64,000 nt of DNA. Source: Acanthacorydalis orientalis. Its lineage: Eukaryota; Arthropoda; Insecta; Megaloptera; Corydalidae. Below the pieces are notes generated by a model. That model saw nothing but the letters and a program-made list of their open reading frames with translations, was not told where the DNA came from and did no database searches. The position numbers and the translations under genes are program-made. Numbering within the stretch: position 1 is the first letter of the stretch; every line of letters starts with the position of its first letter. This document shows positions 22,494 to 34,101 of the stretch, piece after piece. The stretch covers positions 34,767,956-34,831,955 of the forward strand of contig CM068318.1 in the NCBI GenBank assembly GCA_034766995.1, given 5' to 3'.

Positions 22494-23898
22494 CAGTGGG
22501 GTATGCTATAACGAAATATGCTACAACGAACGATGTTACAACGAAAAATGTTACATTGAACAGTTGAAATTAATCAAAACAAGATGCTATAACGAACGTA
22601 GATACTTCAACGAATAGCACGGAGAAATAGGGGAGAACACATGGCGTTCCAACCAAAAGGCTTAGATGACAAGGGTTATTTTTTCCAAGTGGATGGCTGA
22701 GGTGTTTGACCCCACTGACTGTGACTACTTTAAGAAGAAGGATTTTCCATTGAAGATTCTTCTGGTCATGGACAATGCTCCAGTCCACTCTCCTAATTTG
22801 ATGGAAGAATTACCGGATGAGTTCAGTTTCATCAAGATCCATTTCTTGCTACCGAATATGACGCCTCTCTTTCAGGCTATAGATTAGCAGGTGATCGGAA
22901 ATTTTAAAAATCTCTACACTAAGGCATTGTTCAAAAAATGTTTTAAGACCATTTCTTCCAATGATATAACTCTGAAAGACTTTCAGAAGTTATTTTAATA
23001 CAGCATGTGCGATATCCTTAACTGTAATTGCTTGTAGAGAGGTTTCTGTTAGGTGTTTACATTCATCTTGGAGGTCATTGTAGCGTGAAGCTGTGACTCC
23101 AAGGAAATGTGGCTCCAAGGCTCTCAATATGATGAAAAAGAACCCATTATGCATGAAATGGTGTCTTTCGGAAGTACCAAGAGCCTGCAGATCAATGAGG
23201 AGGACGTAGAGTATTTAGTGGAGGACCACAGGAAGGATATCTCATTTAAGGAGCTAATAGACCTTTACAATGAAGAGGCAAAGGCACTGAAGTGGAGTTT
23301 AGCTTTCAGGGAAGAGAACAAAGTAAAAGCATTCCAGCTAAGGACCTTAAAGATGTGTTTTTTTACTGAGATAAACTGTTCAAACGTACGAAAGATTATC
23401 ATCCGGATAGTGCTGCTGTGGAAAATGATCTTAATCATTTTAATAACACCTTGATATCCCACTTTTGGAGAGTCCAAAAATCTAGGATGAAGCAATCAAG
23501 CCTGGATTCATTCTTCAAAAAGGTAGATAACCACCCAAACACTGTTGAAACTCTCACAGGACAGTCATCCAAAAGAAGTAACGATGATCACTCCTCTGTT
23601 TCAACTTCCATATGACTTTTCTATGATTTTTATTAATTCTGTTTGTATTTTCACTAAGGAAACATTGTTTATTTTTTAAAAGTTAAATAAATTAATATTA
23701 TTTTTACAGTTACGTTTTTTATATTCGATTATATTTTTCCTATTAAAATGATTTTGTTAAATAGTAATATTACTCTTGGCTCTGAGTCTGGAACGGATTA
23801 GCCCTAAATACAAATATTTCAATGTATGCTAAAACGAACAGATGCTATAACGAATGAGGTTCTAGAACGAATTACGTTCGTTATAGCATACCCCACTG
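22494..23898 (+). mobile_element. Pogo/Tigger-like transposon with perfect 22-bp inverted repeats
   Basis: A 1,405-bp element. Both ends start CAGTGGGGTATGCTATAACG and agree over 22 bp without mismatch, flanked by TA. Inside the ends, ATGCTATAACGAA-like motifs recur many times. The coding part is the C-terminal half of a DDE transposase of the Tigger/jerky type: LLVMDNAPVH (second catalytic Asp, near 22768), then LPNMTPLFQAID followed by a stop (third acidic position, near 22885). A 115-codon block follows at 23107-23454. A tail near 23490 carries KQSSLDSFFKK, a PCNA-binding (PIP) box pattern. The N-terminal CENP-B-type DNA-binding domain and first catalytic Asp are missing. Identical ends suggest it moved more recently than the mariners here. 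Confidence 0.88.
22666..22887 (+). pseudogene. Pogo/Tigger-like transposase, catalytic-core fragment
   Basis: A 73-codon open segment inside the element at 22494-23898. It contains the DNAPVH motif with the second catalytic Asp and ends one codon after the QAID motif, where a Gln codon has become TAG. Reading through the stop, the family sequence continues (QVIGNFKNLYTKALFKKC). Confidence 0.75.
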
Positions 23899-23901
23899 TA
23901 A

Positions 23902-23920
23902 ATATATATATATATATATA
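23902..23920. repeat. Short (TA)n array between two transposons
   Basis: TA repeats fill the whole gap between the pogo-like element and the next mariner terminus. Confidence 0.9.
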
Positions 23921-24966
23921 TTAGATATAAAACTAATTCGATGCTTTACACTGAATCGATCATAACTTTGTTTTAAATTAAAATATTTTCCGTTTTAGAA
24001 TTTCAAAGTGCCAATCTTAACATTTAAAAACACTATATATCTTGGCCAAGTAGTTGGCATAACGTCACAGAACAGTAACGAACATGATGGCGTCCGAAAA
24101 GCATCATATTAGGTATTAGATACTCTTCACATTCCAGTTGAATAAAAATGCTACCGAATCTCCGGGAATCATTTGTTCAGCTTTAGGGGAAGGTATTGTG
24201 ACGTATAAAACACGTAAAAAAATGCTAAAACAGTGGAAGAGGGTCGGAAATGCATTAATATTTCATCAATTCAAAGCCATTATCTTTTTTCGACAAGGGA
24301 TTCATCAGTTATCTGACAGATTGAGAAATCGTCTCAAAGCGTGTCTTTCTTTGCTGTCACGATATAAAGGCGAACCATTTCTACACCGTATTGTTAGGTG
24401 TGTTGAAAAATAGATTCTTTTTGACAATCGCAAGCGTTCGGCATAATGATTGGATAAAGATGAAGAGTCTAAACACAGTCAAAAACTGAATATTCATCAA
24501 AAAAAGTTAATGGTGTCTGTTTGGTGGTCCAGCGGTGGTATTATCCTTTCTGTCTTCATGAAACCTGGTCAATCGATTACAGTAAATGTCTACTGCCACC
24601 AATTGGACAAAATGATGAGTATGCTTGCGATTAAGTAGCCAAGATTCGTCAATAGAGACAGTCCAATCCGCTTGCAAGACAACGCTCGACCACATGTTGC
24701 AGAAACAACGCTGCACAAACTACAAGAGGTGGACTTGAAAACTCTCTGTCATCCACCGTATTCACTACAATTTGCACAAACTGACTACCATTTCTTCCTG
24801 GCTTTGGACATCTTGTAAAGAAAAATATTCAATTCTCAACAAGCTGTGGATACCGCCTTTTGCGATTTTATTTCCACTCGATCCCGATGCTTCTTTGCTG
24901 CTGGCATAAACAAGTTATCTTTAAGATGGCAAAACTGTGTCGATAGTTTAGGCGTGTATTTTGATT
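23921..24966 (+). mobile_element. Chimeric mariner: deleted mauritiana-like 5' part joined to Hsmar1-like 3' part
   Basis: It starts with TTAGATATAAAACTAATTCG, a decayed copy of the end seen at 3608 and 63469. The leader and N-terminus (MASEKHHIRY, QLNKNATE, ICSALGEGIVTYKT) follow, then directly the C-terminal piece KAIIFFRQGIHQLSDR, exactly as in the internally deleted elements. Near 24320-24335 it switches to the middle of an Hsmar1-like transposase: LKACLSLLSRYKGEPFLHRI, VRCVEK and a stop (first Asp changed to Val), KLNIHQKKLMVSVWW, LQDNARPHVAETTLHKLQE (second Asp) and TDYHFFLAL (third Asp). It ends with a CVDSLGVYFD stop near 24965. No 3' terminal repeat was seen. Confidence 0.75.
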
Positions 24967-25041
24967 AAATGTACTGCTTCTTATTTGAGATATAATAAAT
25001 TAAACCTTTGATTCGAAATTGGACATTTAATATTTAATGAC

Positions 25042-25088
<47 letters not shown>

Positions 25089-25185
25089 CTGATATATTTA
25101 ACACTTGTTAATTTTCAGCCACTAATTCTTGATGTCTATATGTTAATTTGTTATTCAATATAAAGACCAGATAGACTGTTTTAAT

Positions 25186-25227
<42 letters not shown>

Positions 25228-25498
25228 CATACATCAAAAATTAATGCCCTATTTAGAAAATAAGACAGTGAAAAAATATTAAGCGTAACGAGAGACGAAT
25301 GTACACAAACTGAACAAGAAGCGGATCGATAAACATTCAGAACACTTAGAGCACAGCTCGATGCACAGGACATCTTAATGATTCGACTACTTAAAGAATG
25401 TTTTCGTGGGAAAAATAAACTTAAGACGATTACAGAGTAATCAGTTTTATAACATCTGATATATTTTTCATGATTCGTTGTATACAATGTTAACGACA
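24967..25498. other. AT-rich sequence with microsatellites
   Basis: A (TA)n array lies at about 25047-25087 and a (CT)n-(TA)n array at about 25187-25228. No gene recognised. Confidence 0.6.
25187..25228. repeat. (CT)n-(TA)n compound microsatellite
   Basis: About 24 bp of CT followed by TA repeats. Confidence 0.93.
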
Positions 25499-25690
25499 TT
25501 AGGGTGCGCCAAAGAAAGAATAGAGTAAGACGGTCGCGGCAACCATCACCGCCGCCGCCATTTCAATCATAAATCGAACCGGTAGACAGATTTCCGTTTT
25601 TGTTTCCGGGAATACGCGACAAATCTTACACTGACGCTGATGGAAATTGAATATCGGTCGCGCGAAGACCTCGTATTTACCACAACAAAG
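25499..25690 (-). promoter_or_regulatory. GC-rich patch with a 23-codon minus-strand ORF; candidate 5' exon
   Basis: A GC/CpG-rich patch in a very AT-rich region. On the minus strand a short frame (25570 down to 25499) encodes 23 residues, MIEMAAAVMVAATVLLYSFF plus GAP, resembling a hydrophobic signal or a single membrane helix. Upstream on the same strand is CAGCGTCAGTGTAAG, an initiator-like sequence. No splice donor is obvious inside the frame. This may be the 5' end of an unrecognised gene, or a chance ORF in an alanine-rich GCC repeat. Confidence 0.25.
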
Positions 25691-27734
25691 TTGTATACAC
25701 TGATGTCAAACTACCTTTTTCCTACCTGTCTAGTGTTTTCTATAGCTTATAAGCAAAGAAAAAATGTGAACTAAATAAACGATAACATATTTTTTAAATA
25801 TAAATGGAGAATGTATTACAGGTACGATATCAAAAAATTTGAAATTCACGAATATATGTACTTTATAAATAATAAAAGTTGTATATGACATATAAGATAC
25901 CCTGTGTTATAAACTTAAATTTAGAAATGATTTTTTTCTTTCTGACGATCATTTCAGTGAAATTTATTAATATTATTATTACTTATTATAGCCATACATT
26001 TTAATATAAAAGTGTCTTGATTTAAACTTAATAAAACAAAAGGTTTTAAATTTAAATAATATTATTTATTTATTCAATTTAGTAATTTATAATTAAATAT
26101 AAATAAAAAAGTGTAAAAATATATGTATGGAAAGTATTACTTACTAATTGCGATATTAAACATATTTCTCTGGGTATTAAACGTGTCAAAACAATATTCA
26201 GTCTTGGTTTATAAATTGAAAGCTTTATGTACCGTAGGAAAATTAGTTAAAAAATAATACAAAGAACGAATGAAAAAGGGAGTTACATTTTATTTAGAAA
26301 TCTATACATTTTGTTCAAACATAGAAATCTAATAGTTTTGTTATCAGCTGACCGCGAAGTCAAACTTTAACACCCTAGCAACTCGTTAACAAATTTAATT
26401 AACTTACAATTCCTTTTTTAAAAATAGTGTAAGAACTTTTAATGAAATTTTGCACAAAAAATAATCTGTTTATTAATTATTCTTCAAAAAATCTGAAACC
26501 ATTGTCGATTTTTTTCAAATTATATTTTTTTTGCTTATACATTCGACATTGCTATGGTTTCCTAAAAGAGCAAATGTAAAAGTTTTAATTATTCAATATC
26601 TAATTTCTGTCAAACCGTGAACAGAATTGATTACAAATTTTATATAAAGCTTCAGAATAAAAGAATGTAAAAAATATGTCGTTATCATATATCTTTAATT
26701 TTGATCCATTTTTACACTCTAGTTACTTTCAAACTATGAAAAAAGGTAAATTTCTATGAAAAAATGTAAATAATTAATCTATTTATAAAAAATCAATACG
26801 TAGTATTATTAATTACGATTTTCAACAAGTGTTTTGCAGTGTTAAACGTGGCAACACTATAACCATATTCAATCACGGTTCATAAATTAACAGAAAGTAA
26901 TACAAAGAAAGAATGTATTGGGATAGAAAGAGTGACCTATAAATCTCTAAGAAAACTGTTTACTTTTGTTTATATGTAGACAATTGTACTATTTTCATTA
27001 TTAGTACCTTGGATGTTGACATATTTACATAGATTAGTAATTCAGTAACTGAGAAACAAGCTAAATTGTGATGAATTATAATTGATTTCTCTGGAAAAAT
27101 ACGGGGAAAATTAATAAACAAATTAAAAAAGCGACTATTGATAATCAGCAATAACTGAACTAAAATAATTAAAAGAATATTCCGTTTTTTATATCTTTTT
27201 TGATGTTATATTCAATAATGTTACACTTTTTCATAAGATCAAGCATAAAAATATTGAAAAAATTAATTCTGATTTTTCATAAACAATAGAGAGTATTGAT
27301 TTCAAGTTTTGCATAAGTTTCAGACGAAACAAATAACAATGTTGACTTTAATTTATTAATATTTTTGAAACTGTTCCATACATTCTTTATAATAGCAAAG
27401 GTTTTCACAGAAGGTAATATTATTTTATCTTATAAATAAAATAAAAATCTATTGAATAGTTAACTATAAACTTTTTAAATATTTGTCAATTAATCTACGA
27501 AAAACAATAAAACGGAATTAACCTGCAATGATTTTAAATGTCTGTTATTAAAACAAGCGAAAGGTTTATTGAGATACTTGAAAATCGATTCTTAAAAGAA
27601 ATGAGTTTTTATAGGTAATTAAATATTAGGTGACATCTGGCTTAATTTTAAAAACAAAATATAGTAAAGTACAAAAAATCACCGGAATATAAAATGAAAT
27701 GATTTATGTACACGAGTAATTTGAAAAGCTCGTG
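25691..27734. other. AT-rich sequence, nothing recognised
   Basis: Two kilobases with no recognisable coding sequence, transposon ends or RNA genes. Confidence 0.45.
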
Positions 27735-28880
27735 GTGTAACTATGAAAAAATATAAAGTTTTTTTAAATTACTTTTATTTTTCAATATTGTCCCTCTGAA
27801 CTTCAATGCACTTCATCTAGCGATGCTCCAGTGTTTTTATGTCGTCCCGGAAATCATTTTTTGCAGATCCTGAAAATAGCGATTGACTGTTGCTATCAGT
27901 TCTTCATCTGACGAAAATCGCCTACCACTAAGGATTTTTTTATTTTTTGGGAACAGATGGAAATGCGAGAGGGACAAATTTAGAGAATAGTCTGAATAGG
28001 GCAGCAAGTTGTACTTCAATTCGCCAGTTTTGCCAGGGATACAACACTTGTATAAGGTCATGCATTGTCCTAATGGAAAATGATGTTTTTCTTTGATAAA
28101 CCTGGTCTTTTATAATTGTTTAATCGAGTCGATAGAAGTGTAGCATAATACTCTCCTGTTATCATTTGACCTTTTGGAAGGTAGTAAATTAGCAGGATCT
28201 CTTTAGCATCCAAAGAATTAAAGTCATAACTTTTCCAACTGATAAAACTGATTTTGCGTTATTTGGTGGTGGAGAATCATTATGCTTCCATTGATTTGAT
28301 TGTTGTTTTAACTCTGGAGTATAATGGTGAATCCAAGTCTCATCTGTAGTCACAAATCGTTGAATAAAGTCAGTCAGTCGTATCTCTCTTAAATCGATCA
28401 AAACAGTTTTGTGAAATTTATACTCCAATACGTTTATGATAAATTGTCAGCAACCGCAGCATTTATCTTGTCGATAGCTTTTTCATACTTAACTTTTCAG
28501 TTAGGAGGTGATACACGCATTCATCTGATACACCCACAACCTCAGAAATTTTCTTCAATCGCCGATCCTATAAGACAATATCGTGCAGTTTGTAGATGAT
28601 TTCTTCTTTCGGACGTCCACTAGGCAGGTTATCTTCTAAGCTTGCACGGACACATTTAAATTCAGCTCCCCACTTCTTTACGGTTGTTAAGAAGGTGCAC
28701 TATCATCCAGTATATTTTTAATCTTATTAAAGATTTCTGTTGGCGTTAAGCTTTTTTTGACAAAAAACTTCATCACCGCTCGATGTTTAACTTAATCCAT
28801 TTCAACAACGGCACAGAAAGAGCTCTATTTAAATTGATGTTTGCAACAAACTCCTTGGTAAATTAATGGTTAATTATAGA
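27735..28880 (-). mobile_element. Mariner relic, minus strand
   Basis: Minus-strand fragments give a near-complete but frameshifted mariner transposase. The N-terminus is near 28800 (HRAVMKFFVKKSLTPTEIF, then ILDDSAPS). A GRPKEEI linker and a second HTH (VVGVSDECVYHLLTEKLSMK) follow near 28560. The first Asp is in VTTDETWIHHYTPE near 28340. The second is in H-stop-DNA near 28070. The third motif reads SLSHFHLFP instead of PSDFHLFP, so that Asp is replaced by His. The C-terminus lies near 27840. Terminal repeats are poorly preserved (GTGGTG at both outer sides), so the boundaries are approximate. Same broad group as 853-2132. Confidence 0.85.
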
Positions 28881-29092
28881 TTTTGAAGTTATGTATAAGA
28901 TAGGCATCGCTTTATAATGCACCACAAATATTTAAAATATTACCGTCATTTATATGTTAGGCCGTAAAATTTCTAATTACCCACATATTTTTTTAAAAAA
29001 AGTATCTTGTTATAAACAAGTCAAAACTATGGGTTTATTTTATATTTGTCGATTGGCTTAGTATTTCAGAATTAAAGATAAATAACTTACAC

Positions 29093-29132
<40 letters not shown>

Positions 29133-29280
29133 ATGCAAAAAGTGTATCATTAAAAAAATAGCAAACCTACAAGATATTTTTTTCAAGTGTCCCTATTATG
29201 AAAACTTAAGATATGTCTTGATTTGGGGCTTATATGACTTCAAATTTCATAAACCAATCAAAATACATAATTTTCTAGAA
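28881..29280. other. AT-rich sequence with a CA/TA array
   Basis: A (CA)n-(TA)n array lies at about 29091-29132. Nothing else recognised. Confidence 0.55.
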
Positions 29281-29350
29281 CATGGCAAGCACGGCAGGTA
29301 ACGCTTTAAAAGTTGATTCAAGTTCAACATTTCAAGCCGTGCTCGCTGTG
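29281..29350. repeat. Imperfect inverted repeat able to fold into a hairpin
   Basis: The left arm reads CATGGCAAGCACGGC, a 9-base bulge, then TTTAAAAGTTGA. The right arm reads TCAACATTTCAAGCCGTGCT followed by CGCTGTG. The arms pair over about 26 positions, with a 6-base loop and one bulge. GC-rich stem in AT-rich DNA. No known element recognised. Confidence 0.5.
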
Positions 29351-29408
29351 CAATACTAAATGTGAATTGAATATTTACTGTTTGTTAAATTCGCTTAATT
29401 TCTGTCAA

Positions 29409-29445
<37 letters not shown>

Positions 29446-30423
29446 TATATATAATCAATCATGTTCAATAACTTTTCAATTGGTATGTTTATACAAATGG
29501 AATAAAACATCAAATTGAAGCATCGAATTGAAAATCTCATATTCAGACAGTGATTAATATAAACGAATGAAACTAGTGAAGTTAATTTATATTTGTTTAT
29601 ACATTATTATATGTGTATGTTTAAAGTGTTCATTATATTTGTTAATTTATATTAATTTATATTTATATTGTCAGTTTTCCAATAAATACAATATGGATAG
29701 TGTATAAACATTTATATAAGTGACTCTAAGTTTTGTTGACATTTTCTTAATTTATTATCAAAATTATTGACTACATTCTATCATTAATATTAAAATATAA
29801 AGATTATAAAGCTAGATAATTTAAATTTGAAGTGAGATTTTATACAAAATTCTTTTATCTCAATTTTATAATGTTTATACATATTTTCGATTATATGCAT
29901 TAACCTAAAGGGCAGGATCAATTTGCATGAAACTCCTTTTGTAAACATACTCAATATTTTAAAGGTATAAAAAACAATTACTTTAACATTTAATTGTTAT
30001 GAAACTTGCAATTATTACTAATAACTTAGGTATATTTGTGCTTTAAAAAAGCTTATCCAAAAGGTATTAACTCTTAAATAATGTATAATATAACATAATA
30101 TCGGATAAAAATTTAGAAAATTTATTCAATGGAATGAATAATGAATTTTTTTTTAAATGAATAATAACAGTTAATTAGAGCCAAGTAAGTATATAGCTAT
30201 GATGTTGATACCAATCAATAATTACACGTAGACAAATTAGTATAAATAAGATAAAAATAAACACCACAAGTTGTGTTTAAATGATGTGTTACTTAGTTTT
30301 TTTCATATTATCAATATTCGGTTGATTACGAATTAATTCAGGTAGTATTAAATTAAGTGAAAGAATATAATAATAAAGTTGTCTTTTATATATAAATATA
30401 ATATACATATGCAAGTATATATA
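29351..30423. other. AT-rich sequence, nothing recognised
   Basis: Contains a (TA)n array at about 29413-29441. No supportable gene. Confidence 0.5.
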
Positions 30424-31615
30424 AGAGGCGCGTTTTTATAGTAAGGTTCGTTTTGTAATTACTGTCGATTAAATATGAGTCGCGCATGCGTAGTAGTTTT
30501 ACGCGGTTCATGAGCTAGCCATTTTGTCGTCTTCACATTCTTATTTGATTTCACGTATGTGTGATTTATAATGAGACAAAAAATAATCCTGCCAGCTGCA
30601 AGATTCGTGCTGTGATCCATTTTTGTTAGTAAAAAACAACAGTCCTGGTGAAATTTAGAGGCAACATTGTGAGATGTATGGACTAAGTGCTATGAGTGGC
30701 AATAAGTTGAGGCAATGGAATCGTTTTTTTAAACAAGGACGAACAAATATTCATGAAGAAGAGTGTGGTGGCCAGCCTAGCACGATGACAGACGATTTGG
30801 TGGAAAAAGTTAAACATGAAATTTCGAGAAAACCGTCGTTCCATAATTGTCTATTGAATTTACAGAAGTTTCACGGTCAATGATCTATGACATTGTGACA
30901 GAAAAGCTAGGATACAAAAAACTGTTTGTTGGATTGTGAGACTGATACCCAAAATGTTAATCGTTGTACATAAACAGAAACGTGTGGATTCACCTACCCA
31001 ATTTTTGTAACGCCAGGAAAAACAAGGAAACGACTTTTTAGCCACATTGTGATTGGATATGAGATCTGGATTTCCTACAGAAACGTCGAATCCAATAAAT
31101 GGCGCCATTCACCGTTCCCAATGGAAAAGAAATTTAAGTAAGCATCTTCCGTCAGGAAAATCATGGCCAGCGTTTTCTGGAATAACAAGGAATCTTTGTT
31201 GATTTTATTAACATAGAATGACGATTAATGTCGATGACACTTGTGAAACGATGAGGAAACTTAGACATACCATTCAAAACAGAAGACGTGGGTTGGTATC
31301 CTGTTGGAATGTGATTTTGCACAATAATCCGCGACCTCATACCGCAGCTCGAACTGTTCAAATGTTGTAAGACTGAATGGGGTACTTTTGAACACCAACC
31401 CTACAACCCGATCTCGCGTCAAGAAATTATCCTCTGTTCTGGAACCTAAAGAAGTGTCTCGCATTTCAACGCTTTGAAAATGATGAAGAACTGAAGACAT
31501 GTATTACTAAATGATTCAAGTCACAGACGGCGAACTTATTCGACACGGGAAAAAAGAACTTGGTGCCATGATACCAAAATTCGTGGATGTCAATGGCGAT
31601 TATGTGTAAAAATTA

Positions 31616-31660
<45 letters not shown>

Positions 31661-31740
31661 TGCCTGTCTACTCGAAACTCATGTTTATCATTGATGGTTT
31701 TTTCTAATTGCTGAAAGGACCTTATTTAAAAACACGCCTC

Positions 31741-31743
<3 letters not shown>
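30424..31743 (+). mobile_element. Mariner relic, full length, plus strand
   Basis: A 1,320-bp element with inverted ends (left GAGGCGCGTTTTTATAGTAA, right reverse complement GAGGCGTGTTTTTAAATAAG), bounded by TA. Coding fragments: an N-terminus near 30660 (MYGLSAMSGNKLRQWNRFF, then EEECGGQPSTMTDDLVEKV); the first catalytic motif reads IGYEIW (GDETW expected, so Asp changed to Tyr); HSPFPMEKKF and ASVFW; the second motif reads LHNNPRPHTAA (Asp changed to Asn); and the C-terminus is QTANLFDTGKKEL followed by VDVNGDYV. Loss of two catalytic residues plus frameshifts means it is inactive. A TA array at 31617-31658 has grown inside its 3' part. Confidence 0.88.

Positions 31744-31774
<31 letters not shown>
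31744..31774. repeat. (TA)n array abutting a mariner
   Basis: TA repeats start exactly at the target-site TA of the element ending at 31743. Confidence 0.93.
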
Positions 31775-31781
<7 letters not shown>

Positions 31782-31943
31782 CATCTTCAGCCTCTGTTAA
31801 TCCACTGCTGGATAAAAGCTTCTTCCATGATTTTCCATTTTGTTCGATTCAGTGCCTCTCTTTTCCACAGATTTCCAAGAAAGTTTTTAATATCCTTATC
31901 CTATCTGTTCATTGGTCTCTTTCTGGGTCTTTTTATATTTTTT

Positions 31944-31947
<4 letters not shown>

Positions 31948-31998
<51 letters not shown>

Positions 31999-32018
31999 TA
32001 TACATATATATATACATA

Positions 32019-32056
<38 letters not shown>
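31948..32056. repeat. Long (TA)n array abutting a mariner
   Basis: About 110 bp of interrupted TA ending next to the mariner at 32059. Confidence 0.95.
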
Positions 32057-32058
<2 letters not shown>

Positions 32059-32059
<1 letters not shown>

Positions 32060-33305
32060 CAGGTAACTAAGAAAGTTGTTGTTTTTGAATTGCGAAAAAA
32101 ACACTTGTGTATTTTTACATAAAATAACTTTATTCATCAAAATATCTACCTACGCACTAAACAACCCTTTCCCAGCAAGAAGATAATTAAAAATTCCATT
32201 TTTATAAAACTGATTATTTTTATTTTCAAAAAATGTAGACACCTCCATTTTTAATTCTTCTTCATTATAAAACTGTTTACCAGGCACACGGTTGTCCAAA
32301 GATAAAAATAGGTGATAATCTGATGGAGATATGTCTGGGGAATACGTGGAATAAAGGAGGATCTCCTACCCTAAATTCATAATTTTTGTTCTGGTCTCTA
32401 CTGCAACGTGTGGTCGTGCGTTATCTCGCAAAAATAATACTTTTGTACGATTTACAAGTGCTGGCTGTTTTTGTTTTAATGCATCGTGTACTCGTCGGAG
32501 TTGTTCACTATAAATGTTTTCCATGAGGATTTGACCAACTCGTAGATATTCATGGTGAATAATTCCTTTTGAAGTCCACCAAACACAGAGAAGTTTTCGC
32601 GGTGTTAACTTTCATTTAGGACTTTGTGGGACAGGATCACCTAATGAAAACCAGTAGTGAGTACGTTTGTAGTTGGAATAAATAATCCATTTTTCATTAG
32701 TGGTTAAGATTTTAGTCGTGAAATAAGAGACGTACAGATTGTAAGACGCTGTAATTTGTTATTGGGAGTTCATTCGTGTGGTTAACCCATTTACTTAATT
32801 TTCACCTCTTTCGTATTTTGTGTAAATGATTCCATATTGTTTCGTCACTTACTTTGAACAATTCTGCAAGCTGCTGACACGTTAAACTGGAATTTGTTTC
32901 AATCATTCTCCCCGATTCGTCGATATTTAAATTTGATGGTCTGCCTGATATGGTTTCGTCTTTAATGGATTCATCCCCGGCAGAAAATTTTTTAAACCAT
33001 ATCTGGAGCCGTTGTTGATGTAACTGTATTTTCTCTAAACGCAGTACAATTTTTTTTCAGTTTCTGTAGCGTTAGTGCCAAGCTTAAATTCATAAAGTAA
33101 ACACGCACGTACTACACTATTTTTCACATACATTTTTAAGGGTTAGAATTATTTTTTAAATTAAAGTGAACAGTTCGAGATTCATTTGAAACACATGCTA
33201 ATATTACTGATAAACAATTCTTGGAATTTTATCCGATAACAAGTGTAAACAATTCTTGGAATTATTATATGTTATAACAGTGACAGAACTTTCTTAGTTA
33301 CCTAA
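32059..33305 (-). mobile_element. Mariner relic with well-preserved ends, minus strand
   Basis: A 1,247-bp element flanked by TA. The ends T[C/T]AGGTAACTAAGAAAGTT differ by one base over 19 bp. On the minus strand: N-terminus near 33130 (ACLLYEFKLGTNATE); first catalytic motif reads TTNEKWI (Asp changed to Asn) near 32700; LCVWWTSKGIIHHEYL near 32570; second motif LFLRDNARPHVA with Asp near 32430; third motif SPSDYHLFLSLDN with Asp near 32315. Several stops and frameshifts. The good ends suggest this family was active later than the worst-decayed mariners in the window. Confidence 0.9.
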
Positions 33306-34070
33306 TACATAATTTCAATACTAAAATTCCGAATAGAAGATAAAGAGGAATGAAAATATAATTACTATACATTTATCGCCTTAAAGTGAAAACACGTGCA
33401 ACAAAGATGCTAATACGAAATATAATGTTTATAAATATTCAATTAATCTTTATTTGAAATTTTATTTTATAAATGGAAAATAGACAAGAAAAAATAAATA
33501 TCTTTTAATATGTTTGAATAGTTACAAAATGCATTGGTACCAACAAAAGAATAATTTTTTTATTAATAAGCATTAAGGATATTTAACATTTCTATGAAAG
33601 GAAAATCTTGTTTTCTAAATTAAGTAGACAGATGGTGTCTCTAGTGTTCAATTTAATCAAATTGTATTGCTGATACTAATACTTACATAAATATTACGTT
33701 AAAAAAGATGAAACTGTACTTAATAATGGAAACACAATATTATCCTATTAGGTAGTATCAAAATATATTTATAATGTTTAGGCTTTTATATAACATAATT
33801 AACTAAAAATGCGAAAAAGTGTAATAAAAACAAAGTCATATTTGTATCATGATAATGCATATTTTACAATGCTATGACTTTTATTAATTAAAAAAATAAA
33901 ATAATTATTGTTTCACTATAAACACAAGATTGAATGTTTTCAGACTTTTTGTCTTTTTAAAAAATTCTTAAAAAATATAACATTTCTTAAAATAGGTTTA
34001 ATATTTATTTATGTTTTATGATAAATTTATTTTTATTTCAAAAGCAGTGCTTTTGTATATATTTAGTATA

Positions 34071-34101
<31 letters not shown>

